A stretch of 64,000 nt of DNA from Lacrimispora algidixylanolytica (GTDB lineage Bacteria; Bacillota; Clostridia; Lachnospirales; Lachnospiraceae). The stretch is from positions 332,701 through 396,700 of the forward strand of contig NZ_MCIA01000031.1 of assembly GCF_003609635.1 (NCBI RefSeq), read 5' to 3'. Made by a program: the position numbers and the translations under genes. The notes beneath the pieces were generated by a model, which was given only the letters and a program-made list of their open reading frames with translations, did not search any database and was not told where the DNA came from. This document shows, piece by piece, positions 35,640 to 43,793 of the stretch (the stretch's first letter is position 1; each line of letters starts with the position of its first letter).

Positions 35640-37400
35640 TTAATTCCCAATTATATCTAAAATATCTTCTACGATTTGTTCCTTGGTCATTCTGTTTTTA
35701 TGAAGAACTTCTTTGACATCATATCGATCAAGGAATTCTTTCTTAAATCCATAGTTTATCACCTTCACATCAGAAGCTCCATAGAACCTAGTGATCTTTT
35801 CGCCAAAGCCACCATCTAGGATTCCATCTTCGATGGTAATTACAACTTCGTGTTCTGCCTTTAACTCTTCTAATAACTTCTCATCAATTCCGGTGATATA
35901 CAAAGGATTAATTAATGTTGGTTGAACTCCTGTTTTCTCAGCGATTTCACTGGCTACCTCTTTACCAAGAGAATAGAAGGTTCCAAGTGCCACAATTGCT
36001 GCCTTTTTGCCTTTTTGTGCTACCTCGTATTGATTTAGATTTCCATAATCTCTTGTTATCGACTCACCGCCAGAAATGACTCCACCGCCTGGTACCCGGA
36101 TGGCTACGGGATGCTCTTTCTGCGTAATACTCCAATCCAACATGGCAATATACTCTTCCTTTGTGGTAGGAGCAAGGTACACCAGATTTGGTATGTTTGA
36201 GATCATTGGGATATCAAAAAATCCAAGGTGTGTGACATCGGTCATTCCGTAGACAGACGCTGCGAAGTTAACAATCGTGGCAGGGTTATTATTGATACAG
36301 AGATCCTGGGAAAGCTGGTCATAAGTTCTCTGTAAAAATGTACTGTATACACCATACACGGGATTACCACCACCTGCTGCAATACCGGAAGCAAGAGCCA
36401 CCGCATGTTCCTCCGCAATTCCCACATCAACAAACTGGGAACCCACTTCCTTTCTTTTATCAGCCGTAAATCCCAAAACGGTTGGAGTTCCTGAACTGAT
36501 GGCAACTAATGTTTTATCTTCTTTCATCTTTTCCATAAGAAACTCTGCTGTCATATCGGAATAGTTTTCACGATTTGAGGAATACACTGACTTGCCGGTT
36601 TCTATTTCAAACGGACCGCTGTAATGCCAGTTCTCTCTATCCTTTTCAGCAGGGAGATATCCTTTTCCCTTCTGAGTATTGATATGGACCACGATTGGGT
36701 GATTGATGTCTTTTGCTTTTTCAAATGCCTCAATCAACTGCTCCGTGTCATTACCATCTTTTACAAATAGATAATCAAGCCCCATGGCTTTGAACAAATT
36801 GCACTCTGTTGTTCCATTGGAATCACGAAGCTGTTTTAGATTACGATATAATCCGCCGTGGTTTTCTGCGATGGACATGTCATTGTCATTGACTACAATT
36901 ATTAGGTTACTTTCTAGCTCTGGTGCAAAGTCAAGACCCTCCAGCGCTTCGCCTCCACTTAACGAGCCATCGCCAATGATTGCTATGATATTTTCTTTCT
37001 CACTTTTTAAATCTCTTGCTTTTGCCAAACCACATGCCAGGCTGACGGATGTGGATGTGTGTCCCAGGATAAAGAAATCGTGTTCGCTTTCATTTTGATT
37101 GCTAAATCCGGTTACATCATCATAATTCTCTTCGTAAAGGAACGCATCTTTTCTTCCGGTGAGCATTTTGTGGCAGTAACTCTGATGAGAGATGTCATAT
37201 ACCATTTTATCTGTTGGGGAATCAAAGACATAGTGCAATGCGATGGTTGCCTCTACCATACCAAAGTTAGGTCCGAAATGTCCACCGTGTTTGCTCAGCT
37301 TTTCTAACAGTGCCTGTCGCATTTCTGCGGCTAATTCTGTTCGTTGTTCTTTGTTTAACTTCCGTACATCGGAAGGTTGATTGATTTGCTCTAAATACAT
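35640..37400 (-). CDS. dxs: 1-deoxy-D-xylulose-5-phosphate synthase-like protein (divergent)
   Basis: The 586-residue TPP enzyme would condense pyruvate with glyceraldehyde 3-phosphate to DXP, for isoprenoids, thiamine and pyridoxal. Seen: HGGHFGPNFGMVEATIALHYVFDSPTDKMVYDISHQSYCHKMLTG, the TPP motif GDGSLSGGEALEGL to NDNDMSIAENHGGLY, and the transketolase-type C-domain VDVGIAEEHAVALASGIAAGG. It is about 35-45 residues shorter than typical DXS, and GDGSLSGG replaces GDGAxTGG. It may be a second, specialised copy; a chromosomal canonical copy is not in this window. AGAGGATACA precedes the ATG. Confidence 0.75.
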   Translation of the reverse strand: MYLEQINQPSDVRKLNKEQRTELAAEMRQALLEKLSKHGGHFGPNFGMVEATIALHYVFDSPTDKMVYDISHQSYCHKMLTGRKDAFLYEENYDDVTGFSNQNESEHDFFILGHTSTSVSLACGLAKARDLKSEKENIIAIIGDGSLSGGEALEGLDFAPELESNLIIVVNDNDMSIAENHGGLYRNLKQLRDSNGTTECNLFKAMGLDYLFVKDGNDTEQLIEAFEKAKDINHPIVVHINTQKGKGYLPAEKDRENWHYSGPFEIETGKSVYSSNRENYSDMTAEFLMEKMKEDKTLVAISSGTPTVLGFTADKRKEVGSQFVDVGIAEEHAVALASGIAAGGGNPVYGVYSTFLQRTYDQLSQDLCINNNPATIVNFAASVYGMTDVTHLGFFDIPMISNIPNLVYLAPTTKEEYIAMLDWSITQKEHPVAIRVPGGGVISGGESITRDYGNLNQYEVAQKGKKAAIVALGTFYSLGKEVASEIAEKTGVQPTLINPLYITGIDEKLLEELKAEHEVVITIEDGILDGGFGEKITRFYGASDVKVINYGFKKEFLDRYDVKEVLHKNRMTKEQIVEDILDIIGN

Positions 37401-37448
37401 GTTGTATCCTCTTTGCTTTCTTAGATTTTTTCATGTTAATCATTGGTT

Positions 37449-37823
37449 CTAATCCCAGTTCAGCTTTCCTGTATCAATTGCTTTTTCGTATTTTTTTATT
37501 TTGTAATTCAGTCGGTCCAGTGTGGTATCTAGCTGTTCCCTTTGCATATGCAATGCCTCTCTCTGCTTTTGAAGAAGCTCAAGCCTTGCAGGTATGGTGG
37601 ATTCGCCTTCTTTACAAAGCTGTACGTATTGAATCATTACTTCAACTGGAAGACCTGCACTTCTCATACAGATGGCAAGCTCAACCCAGTCCAAATCTTT
37701 TTGTTGATAGCTTCTGATTCCACCAGAAGTACGTGTTACTTCGGGTATCATACCAACACGCTCATAATAACGAAGGGTATCTTGAGTGATTTTGTATTTC
37801 TCACTTACCTCTTTTACTGTCAT
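37449..37823 (-). CDS. MerR-family regulator (organic-effector class)
   Basis: The 124-residue product has the MerR winged helix MTVKEVSEKYKITQDTLRYYERVGMIPEVTRTSGGIRSYQQKDLDWVELAICMRSAGLPVEVMIQYVQL, then a long dimerisation helix rich in Lys/Arg/Glu. There are no Cys pairs for metal binding, so it belongs to the small group usually linked to aldo-keto reductases. It lies 12 bases after the reductase stop, as the second gene of that operon, and is probably the protein that acts on the 19-bp-spacer promoter upstream. Confidence 0.92.
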   Translation of the reverse strand: MTVKEVSEKYKITQDTLRYYERVGMIPEVTRTSGGIRSYQQKDLDWVELAICMRSAGLPVEVMIQYVQLCKEGESTIPARLELLQKQREALHMQREQLDTTLDRLNYKIKKYEKAIDTGKLNWD

Positions 37824-37835
37824 AATTTATACCTC

Positions 37836-38795
37836 TTATAAAGCTCCCACTATTTTATGGGGAATATATAACTCTTCCAAGTATAGAATATCCAATGGAC
37901 TTAATTCAATTTGAAAACTGCCAACCGCATCATCAAAATACTTTGCTTTCGTAGCTCCTATAAGGGGTGATGTAACACCCTTTGCATACTGCCATGCAAG
38001 AGCAATCTGGGTCATGGTACAGTGATACTTCTCTGCCAATTCGGATACTCTGTTTACGATTTGCATATCAAAATCTTTTGTGCTGTCATATTTTCCAGCA
38101 GCCGTAATGTCCGTTTGGCTACGAAGTGTTTCTGCAGACCAAGGTCTGGATAATCTTCCTGCTGCTAGAGGGCTGTATGGAGTTAAGACCACCCCTTGTT
38201 CCTTACATATGGGAATCAATTCTCTTTCATCTTCGCGGTATAGAAGATTGTAATGATTTTGCATGGATACAAATTGGGTCCAACCGTTTTTTTCTGCAAT
38301 GCTTTGAAGTTTTGCAAATTGATAACCGTACATGGCTGATGCACCAATGGCACGGACCTTACCTGATTGCACCACATTATGAAGGGCTTCCATAGTCTCT
38401 TCCCCAGGCGTTTGGGAATCAAATCGATGGATAATCAGCAAATCTACATAATCCATTCCCAGACGTTTTAAGGAACCATCGAGTTCTCTTTTAATTGCCT
38501 CTTTTGAAAGATTACCTTCATTGAAGTAAACTTTTGTCGCAATGACTACTTTATCACGGGAGATGTTATTTTTAATTGCTTTGCCCAGATATTCTTCGCT
38601 GGTCCCTGCTGAATAACAGTTTGCTGTATCAAAAAAGTTGATCCCAAGATCCAAAGCGTGCTTTATTATGGCTTCACTTTCTGATGGATCCAAGGTCCAT
38701 CTATGCATCTTACTTTCTGGATCTCCGAAACTCATACAGCCTACACATAGACGTGAGACCTCTATATTGGAACTGCCTAATTTTGCATATTGCAC
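37836..38795 (-). CDS. Aldo/keto reductase
   Basis: The 319-residue NADPH-dependent oxidoreductase has the AKR catalytic tetrad: Asp in FFDTANCYSAG, Tyr in the same segment, Lys in VVIATKVYF and His in DLLIIHRFD. IGASAMYGYQFAKLQ, QNHYNLLYREDERELIP and YSPLAAGRLSRPW place it in the YakC/IolS-like group. It reduces aldehydes or ketones in the cytoplasm. Translation starts at GTG 38795, 6 bases after AGGAGG. It is the first gene of a two-gene operon with merR. Confidence 0.93.
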   Translation of the reverse strand: MQYAKLGSSNIEVSRLCVGCMSFGDPESKMHRWTLDPSESEAIIKHALDLGINFFDTANCYSAGTSEEYLGKAIKNNISRDKVVIATKVYFNEGNLSKEAIKRELDGSLKRLGMDYVDLLIIHRFDSQTPGEETMEALHNVVQSGKVRAIGASAMYGYQFAKLQSIAEKNGWTQFVSMQNHYNLLYREDERELIPICKEQGVVLTPYSPLAAGRLSRPWSAETLRSQTDITAAGKYDSTKDFDMQIVNRVSELAEKYHCTMTQIALAWQYAKGVTSPLIGATKAKYFDDAVGSFQIELSPLDILYLEELYIPHKIVGAL

Positions 38796-38862
38796 TTTTG
38801 CCCTCCTTCTAAAAAGCCGTTGAAATGAATATTTGCATGTTGAGCTTTTTGTTTGTTGCTTT

Positions 38863-38893
38863 ATTGTAATACTTGGAGTTAACTCAAAGTCAA
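38863..38893 (-). promoter_or_regulatory. MerR-type promoter with 19-bp spacer and dyad operator
   Basis: On the minus strand TTGACT (38888-38893), exactly 19 bases, TACAAT (38863-38868). The near-perfect dyad ACTTTGAGTTAACTCCAAGT (38871-38890, one mismatched pair) occupies the spacer. Over-long spacers that MerR proteins twist into an active form are characteristic of this family. Confidence 0.85.
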
Positions 38894-38989
38894 GACTTTT
38901 TTATAATTATATAATTAAAATGTAAAGATAACTTCTTGTTTCCAATACTTAATTCATGTTTCACTAAGTTAATCTTGCGCTAAGAATTA

Positions 38990-39350
38990 TGATTGTATCC
39001 GCCTTTGCAAGCTTTGTTATGATACTAAACTACAATTGTTCCCGGTAATTCTGACTGATAACGGTACTGAATCTTAGTTCCCGGAATCTATGGAACGCAA
39101 AAAATGGTGAGCTACGCACAAAAGTGTATTATTATTATCCCAACAGCTCCTGGCAAAAGGGCATGCTTTAATAAAATCAAGAATAACAAAAAACAGCCTA
39201 AACGGTTGTACTCCATTTAAGCTGTCTCTCATAGTCCTCAATCATAAGCTGCATAAACTCCTTAAACTGGTGGAAATACCACCAGATGAGGTCACTCTAC
39301 GTCCTTTATTCCTCAAAAAACAAGATGAGATGTACGGTAAGATCCACTGC
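38990..39350 (+). pseudogene. Decayed IS30-family transposase fragment (C-terminal part)
   Basis: In one frame from about 39000 the reading is LQLFPVILTDNGTES, stop (TAG at 39075), FPESMERKKW, stop (TGA at 39108), then ATHKSVLLLSQQLLAKGHALIKSRI, PFKLSLIVLNHKLHKLL, and IPPDEVTLRPLFLKK. The LFPVILTDNGxEF stretch is the second catalytic Asp region of IS30-type transposases, and the DEV-L-P--LKK end is like their C-terminus. The first catalytic half is absent. This explains the 600-base gap between the reductase promoter and the membrane protein at 39402; terminal repeats were not identified. Confidence 0.65.
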
Positions 39351-39401
39351 CTGAATTTAGTCCTTCAAATTAACAACTTCAACAATCAAAAAATCACGTT
39401 T

Positions 39402-39755
39402 TCACTTAACAAACATAAATAATATCTCATCTATTATGCATCCATATAACAAAATAATAATACTTATGATACTGATTGTTACTCTGTAAGAAAAAATTTC
39501 AAATCTCTTTTTCCATTCCAACCAATCTTTTTCTTTTTCTCTGTCTTTTTTTATAATTGATACAGCACCCATAATAAGCCCTATACTTCCAACTGCAAAT
39601 AAAACCACTTTTATGCTTTCCAGAGCTGTTATCAAATTTCCTCTTGAAATAACAAAACCGCATACACCGATTAGTATTACTAAGATACCGCTTACGAAGC
39701 TGCTGTACTTCAGACATTTATAAAAATCCATTCCCATAATCTTTATACGATTCAT
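39402..39755 (-). CDS. Hypothetical small membrane protein after oppF
   Basis: The 117-residue product has three hydrophobic segments: FVSGILVILIGVCGFVI, VVLFAVGSIGLIMGAVSII and VTISIISIIILLYGCII, with a charged loop KKDREKEKDWLEWKK between the last two. I recognise no family. The ATG at 39755 (MNRIKIMGMDFYK) is 10 bases after the oppF stop, with AGGTTG upstream, so it may be read as the last gene of the opp operon. Its base composition (AT-rich) is like the IS-remnant region next to it. Confidence 0.55.
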   Translation of the reverse strand: MNRIKIMGMDFYKCLKYSSFVSGILVILIGVCGFVISRGNLITALESIKVVLFAVGSIGLIMGAVSIIKKDREKEKDWLEWKKRFEIFSYRVTISIISIIILLYGCIIDEILFMFVK

Positions 39756-39765
39756 AATATTCAAC

Positions 39766-40731
39766 CTATTTATGATATAAGTGACAGGCAACAAAATGCC
39801 CCTGTTCAACTTCTATTAATTTTGGCGCTTCACATTTACATTTATCCATTACTTTACGACATCTGCCTTGGAATTTGCAGCCTGGCGGTGTGTTTATGGG
39901 ACTTGGGACATCGCCTTCTAGCATAATTCTTTGTCTGGAATCTTCAATTTTAGGATCAGCAATTGGAATCGCTGACATCAATGCTTCCGTATACGGGTGA
40001 AGTGGATTCTGATAAAGATTTTCTGATTCTGCAAGTTCAACAATAGACCCTAAATACATGACAGCGATACGGTCAGAAATATGTTTCACCATTGCTAAAT
40101 CATGTGCGATAAATAAGTAAGTCAGTTTCATTTCGTTTTGGAATTGAATCAGCATATTTGCGATTTGTGCCTGAATGGACACATCTAATGCTGAAATAGG
40201 CTCATCACACATAATAAATTTAGGTTCAACAGCAAGTGCTCTTGCAATCCCGATTCTTTGTCTCTGTCCACCGGAAAATTCATGGATAAAGCGGTTCGCA
40301 TGCTCTTTATTTAATCCAACTATCTCCAGTAGATGAGCGATCTTTTCTTCTTTTTCCTTCTTTGTTTTAGCTAGACCATGAATTTCAATGCCTTCCCCAA
40401 TAATCTCTGCAACTGTCATTCTGGGGTCTAAGGATGCATAAGGGTCCTGGAAAATAATTTGAACGTCTTTGTTAAAGGCCTTTTTTTCTTTTCCCCTTAG
40501 TTTATGTACATTTTGCCCTTTATAATATACTTCCCCTTCCGTTGCACGATACATACCCACAACCGTACGGCCACAGGTGGTTTTACCACAGCCGGATTCC
40601 CCCACAAGACCTAATGTTTCCCCTTCTTTTATTTGAAAAGAAACATCATCTACCGCTTTTAAAACATCATGTTTGCCGACACCAAAATATTTCTTTAGAT
40701 GTTTCACCTCTAAAATATCATGACTACTCAT
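39766..40731 (-). CDS. oppF: Oligopeptide ABC transporter ATP-binding protein OppF
   Basis: The 321-residue ATPase has Walker A GESGCGKTT near residue 45, signature FSGGQRQRIGIARALA, Walker B FIMCDEPISALDVS and H-loop YLFIAHDLAMV. The C-terminal oligopeptide/dipeptide domain contains PPGCKFQGRCRKVMDKCKCEAP, whose four Cys probably bind an iron-sulfur cluster. I start at ATG 40731 (MSSHDILEVKHLKKYF), with GAGG upstream; the start lies 8 bases inside the end of oppD. Confidence 0.93.
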   Translation of the reverse strand: MSSHDILEVKHLKKYFGVGKHDVLKAVDDVSFQIKEGETLGLVGESGCGKTTCGRTVVGMYRATEGEVYYKGQNVHKLRGKEKKAFNKDVQIIFQDPYASLDPRMTVAEIIGEGIEIHGLAKTKKEKEEKIAHLLEIVGLNKEHANRFIHEFSGGQRQRIGIARALAVEPKFIMCDEPISALDVSIQAQIANMLIQFQNEMKLTYLFIAHDLAMVKHISDRIAVMYLGSIVELAESENLYQNPLHPYTEALMSAIPIADPKIEDSRQRIMLEGDVPSPINTPPGCKFQGRCRKVMDKCKCEAPKLIEVEQGHFVACHLYHK

Positions 40732-41803
40732 ATGATTGATCCTCATCTACTACAAAGTCATTTTCATTCACAATTATCATTTTCCTGTCATCTTGGAACA
40801 TTTTTTTATTAGCCGCCGGTACTTCCTTATGATGTAACCAGCAGCTTGCATGATGACCAGCTTCAAAATAAGTGATTTCAGGCATTTCTTCTAAGCAGAC
40901 ATTCATGCAATAATTACAGCGTTTTGCAAAAGCGCAGCCTTTGGGAGGCGAAATAAGATCTGGCGGAGTTCCTTTGATTGCATGCAAAAGCTGTTTGTTT
41001 TTCCACTCCAATTTGGGAACGCTGCCAAGAAGCGCCAGGGTGTATGGGTGCTGTGGGTGATAGAAAATTTCATCTCTTCCTCCACTTTCAACAATCTGTC
41101 CCGCATACATAACCGCCACTTTATTCGCAGAGCCTGCTACAATACCAAAATCATGAGTAATTAAGATAACAGCGGTTTTTAGTTTATCTTTCAGACCTTT
41201 AATAAGCTCCATAATTTGTGCTTGAATCGTTACATCAAGTGCCGTAGTCGGCTCATCAGCAATCAGTATCTTAGGATCACAAGCAATTGCAATGGCAATC
41301 ATTGCCCTTTGCCTCATACCACCTGAAAATTCAAATGGATATTGATCAATCCTTGTTTCTGGGTTAGGGATACCTACTGCTTCTAATAACAAAATGGCCT
41401 CTTGTCTGGCTTCTTTTCTGCTAATCTGTCTATGCTGGATAATATTTTCTATAATTTGCCTTCCAATTTTCATGGTTGGATTTAGAGAAACTAAGGCATC
41501 CTGAAAAATCATAGAGCACTCACCACCCCGAAAGGCTCTTTGCTCTTTTTGATTCATTTCTAATAGGTTCTTTCCATGATAGATAATCTTACTTCCCTTT
41601 TTTATTTCACCTTGGGGAGCTTTCACCAAAGACATGATAGCCCTGGAAGTTACACTTTTGCCACAACCGGATTCCCCTATAATCGCTAATAATTCTCCTG
41701 CTTTTACCTCAAAAGAAACACCTCTCACCGCTTGTACTTCTCCTGCATAGGTATGAAAAGAAACTTTTAAATCTTCAACTTTTAGTAAAGATTCCTGGCT
41801 CAT
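40724..41803 (-). CDS. oppD: Oligopeptide ABC transporter ATP-binding protein OppD
   Basis: The 359-residue ATPase has Walker A GESGCGKSV near residue 38, Q-loop MIFQDALVSLNPTMKIGRQI, signature FSGGMRQRAMIAIAIA, Walker B ILIADEPTTALDVT and H-loop ILITHDFGIV. The C-terminal Cys cluster (CAFAKRCNYCMNVC) is the family's Fe-S-type motif. About 30 extra residues (KKMFQDDRKMIIVNENDF) extend beyond the usual end. AGGAGGAAATCAAT precedes the ATG. Confidence 0.93.
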   Translation of the reverse strand: MSQESLLKVEDLKVSFHTYAGEVQAVRGVSFEVKAGELLAIIGESGCGKSVTSRAIMSLVKAPQGEIKKGSKIIYHGKNLLEMNQKEQRAFRGGECSMIFQDALVSLNPTMKIGRQIIENIIQHRQISRKEARQEAILLLEAVGIPNPETRIDQYPFEFSGGMRQRAMIAIAIACDPKILIADEPTTALDVTIQAQIMELIKGLKDKLKTAVILITHDFGIVAGSANKVAVMYAGQIVESGGRDEIFYHPQHPYTLALLGSVPKLEWKNKQLLHAIKGTPPDLISPPKGCAFAKRCNYCMNVCLEEMPEITYFEAGHHASCWLHHKEVPAANKKMFQDDRKMIIVNENDFVVDEDQSYE

Positions 41804-41815
41804 ATTGATTTCCTC

Positions 41816-42733
41816 CTAGTCTCTAAGCTGTGGGTCAAGTGCATCCCTTAGACCATCACCTAAAATATTAAATGCTAATACGAGTAAACATAAAAGTAAA
41901 CTAGGAAATAATAAATGGGCAGGATAAAATGCCATGGCCTCTTGACCTGCGGAAAGTAATGTTCCTAAACTAAATGCAGGCGGTTGAAGACCAATTCCTA
42001 AAAATGAAAGTATGGTTTCGTCAAATATAATATGTGGAATCGATGTAGCCATATCCAGGATTATTAAACTTAACGTATTTGGGATTAGATGTTTCGCAAT
42101 GACTCTTGTAGTAGATGCTCCTAACGCTGAGGAAGCCATAATATATTCACTTTCTCTAAGCTTTAGAATTTGACCTCTTACCATACGAGCTGTACTCGTC
42201 CAGTTGGTGATACATAATGCAAATAATAAAGGTAGATAACCATTTCCTAATACAACTAAAATGATTAAAGTAACAATAAGATAAGGAATGCTATTTAATA
42301 CCTCTACAATCCGCATCATGACATCATCCACAAAACCACCCAAGTATGCCATAACCGCTCCATAAATACAACCAATAACGACTTTAAGAGTTGCTGCTAC
42401 GGTAGCAACAAAAATGGAAAATCTCAAACCTTTCCATAAACGGGAAAAAAGGTCTCTTCCTAAATAATCAGTCCCCAGCCAATAAGTACTGTCTGGCGGC
42501 AAATTTTTAATTTCTGGTGTTAATGTTGTATAATTTTGGCCACTTAAGCCAGGTCCGATCATTGACATAACAAAGAGAATTATGAGTACAGCCATTGATA
42601 ACAGAGCTAATTTGTTTTTCTTTAATCTTCGCCAGGCGTCTTGCCAATAGCTGATATTAGGTCTGACTACCTCATCAGCATCAAACCTTGACTGGTCTGC
42701 GAGTTCAAACCTTTTATCTACCAATGAATTCAT
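41816..42733 (-). CDS. oppC: Oligopeptide ABC transporter permease OppC
   Basis: The 305-residue permease starts with a cytoplasmic stretch and a transmembrane helix (LALLSMAVLIILFVMSMI), then an extracellular region with the conserved YWLGTDYLGRDLFSRLWKGLRFSI. Its EAA coupling loop is ESEYIMASSALGASTTRVIAKHLIPNTLSLIILDMA. The end reads LNILGDGLRDALDPQLRD-like (FNILGDGLRDALDPQLRD), typical of OppC. It lies 17 bases after oppB and 12 bases before oppD. Confidence 0.95.
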   Translation of the reverse strand: MNSLVDKRFELADQSRFDADEVVRPNISYWQDAWRRLKKNKLALLSMAVLIILFVMSMIGPGLSGQNYTTLTPEIKNLPPDSTYWLGTDYLGRDLFSRLWKGLRFSIFVATVAATLKVVIGCIYGAVMAYLGGFVDDVMMRIVEVLNSIPYLIVTLIILVVLGNGYLPLLFALCITNWTSTARMVRGQILKLRESEYIMASSALGASTTRVIAKHLIPNTLSLIILDMATSIPHIIFDETILSFLGIGLQPPAFSLGTLLSAGQEAMAFYPAHLLFPSLLLCLLVLAFNILGDGLRDALDPQLRD

Positions 42734-42750
42734 TCCATTTCTCCCTTCCC

Positions 42751-43710
42751 TTATTTTCCAGCACCGATTTTAATACGGGGATCCACAATACCATATAAAA
42801 TATCTGTGATCAACATGGTGATTACAGTAATAATCGCATAAAATGTTGTTCCTGCAAGGACAATGGGAATATCTCTTCCTTGAACAGCTTCTATATAATA
42901 TCGTCCCATACCGGGAATGGAGAAAACCCGTTCTATGAACAGAGAACCCGTCAAAATACCTGCCACAGTTGAGGGTAGTACCGTGATAATAGGAATAAAT
43001 GAATTACGTATGACATGATTTTTTACAATCTGCATTTCAGAAAGCCCTTTTGCTCTCGCTGTGAGGGTATATTCCTGATTAATACTTTCTAGCATACTTG
43101 TTTTAGTCAGTCTAGAATAATAAGCGATGAAACTGCAAGAACCAGCAATGGTCGGAAGAATCGTATACTTCCACCCTCCAAGCCACAATTCTTTTCCTTT
43201 GGGCCATCCAATAATAGGCAGCTTCAATATATCTCCATTTGCACAATATTTCTGAAGCAGAAGGGATATAACCAACGAAGGCATGGATACTAAAAACATA
43301 GCTCCTACTAAGATCAACTTATCCCAGTAACTTCCTCTCTTCATTGCCGCTATAATACCAAGTAAAATGCCCGCAGTCACACCTAATAAAATCTGCTGAA
43401 TACTAAGCCTGATGGTCACTGGAAGTTTTGCTTTTAAATTTTTGGCAAATGTTTCGCCTGGTCTGATAATCGATTCTCCAAAATCCCCCTTAATAATCAA
43501 TCCCTTCATGGTAATCACATAACGCTCGATGACAGGTCTATCATATCCGTATTTTTGTATGATCTTTGTTTGCACCGTCTTTGGCAATTTAGCAATCTTT
43601 GAAGTAAGTGCATTTCCAGGGATTGCTGACAGCAAAAAGAAAGTAGCTGTGACAATCAAAAACAAGGTGATAAGCATTTCCAATAATCTCCGGATGATGT
43701 ATTTTGCCAT
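42751..43710 (-). CDS. oppB: Oligopeptide ABC transporter permease OppB
   Basis: The 319-residue permease has the N-terminal pattern MAKYIIRRLLEMLITLFLIVTATFFLLSAIPGNAL, six helices, and the coupling motif EYTLTARAKGLSEMQIVKNHVIRNSFIPIITVLPS. The end DILYGIVDPRIKIG is the OppB/DppB signature. It pairs with OppC to form the channel, and its 3' end is 17 bases from oppC. Confidence 0.95.
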   Translation of the reverse strand: MAKYIIRRLLEMLITLFLIVTATFFLLSAIPGNALTSKIAKLPKTVQTKIIQKYGYDRPVIERYVITMKGLIIKGDFGESIIRPGETFAKNLKAKLPVTIRLSIQQILLGVTAGILLGIIAAMKRGSYWDKLILVGAMFLVSMPSLVISLLLQKYCANGDILKLPIIGWPKGKELWLGGWKYTILPTIAGSCSFIAYYSRLTKTSMLESINQEYTLTARAKGLSEMQIVKNHVIRNSFIPIITVLPSTVAGILTGSLFIERVFSIPGMGRYYIEAVQGRDIPIVLAGTTFYAIITVITMLITDILYGIVDPRIKIGAGK

Positions 43711-43793
43711 ATTCCTTCTCCTACTCTATAAAGGATACCATGTAGCACATCGACGTTTGACAATGCGCTACATGGTATAATCTTTAAAGCACT

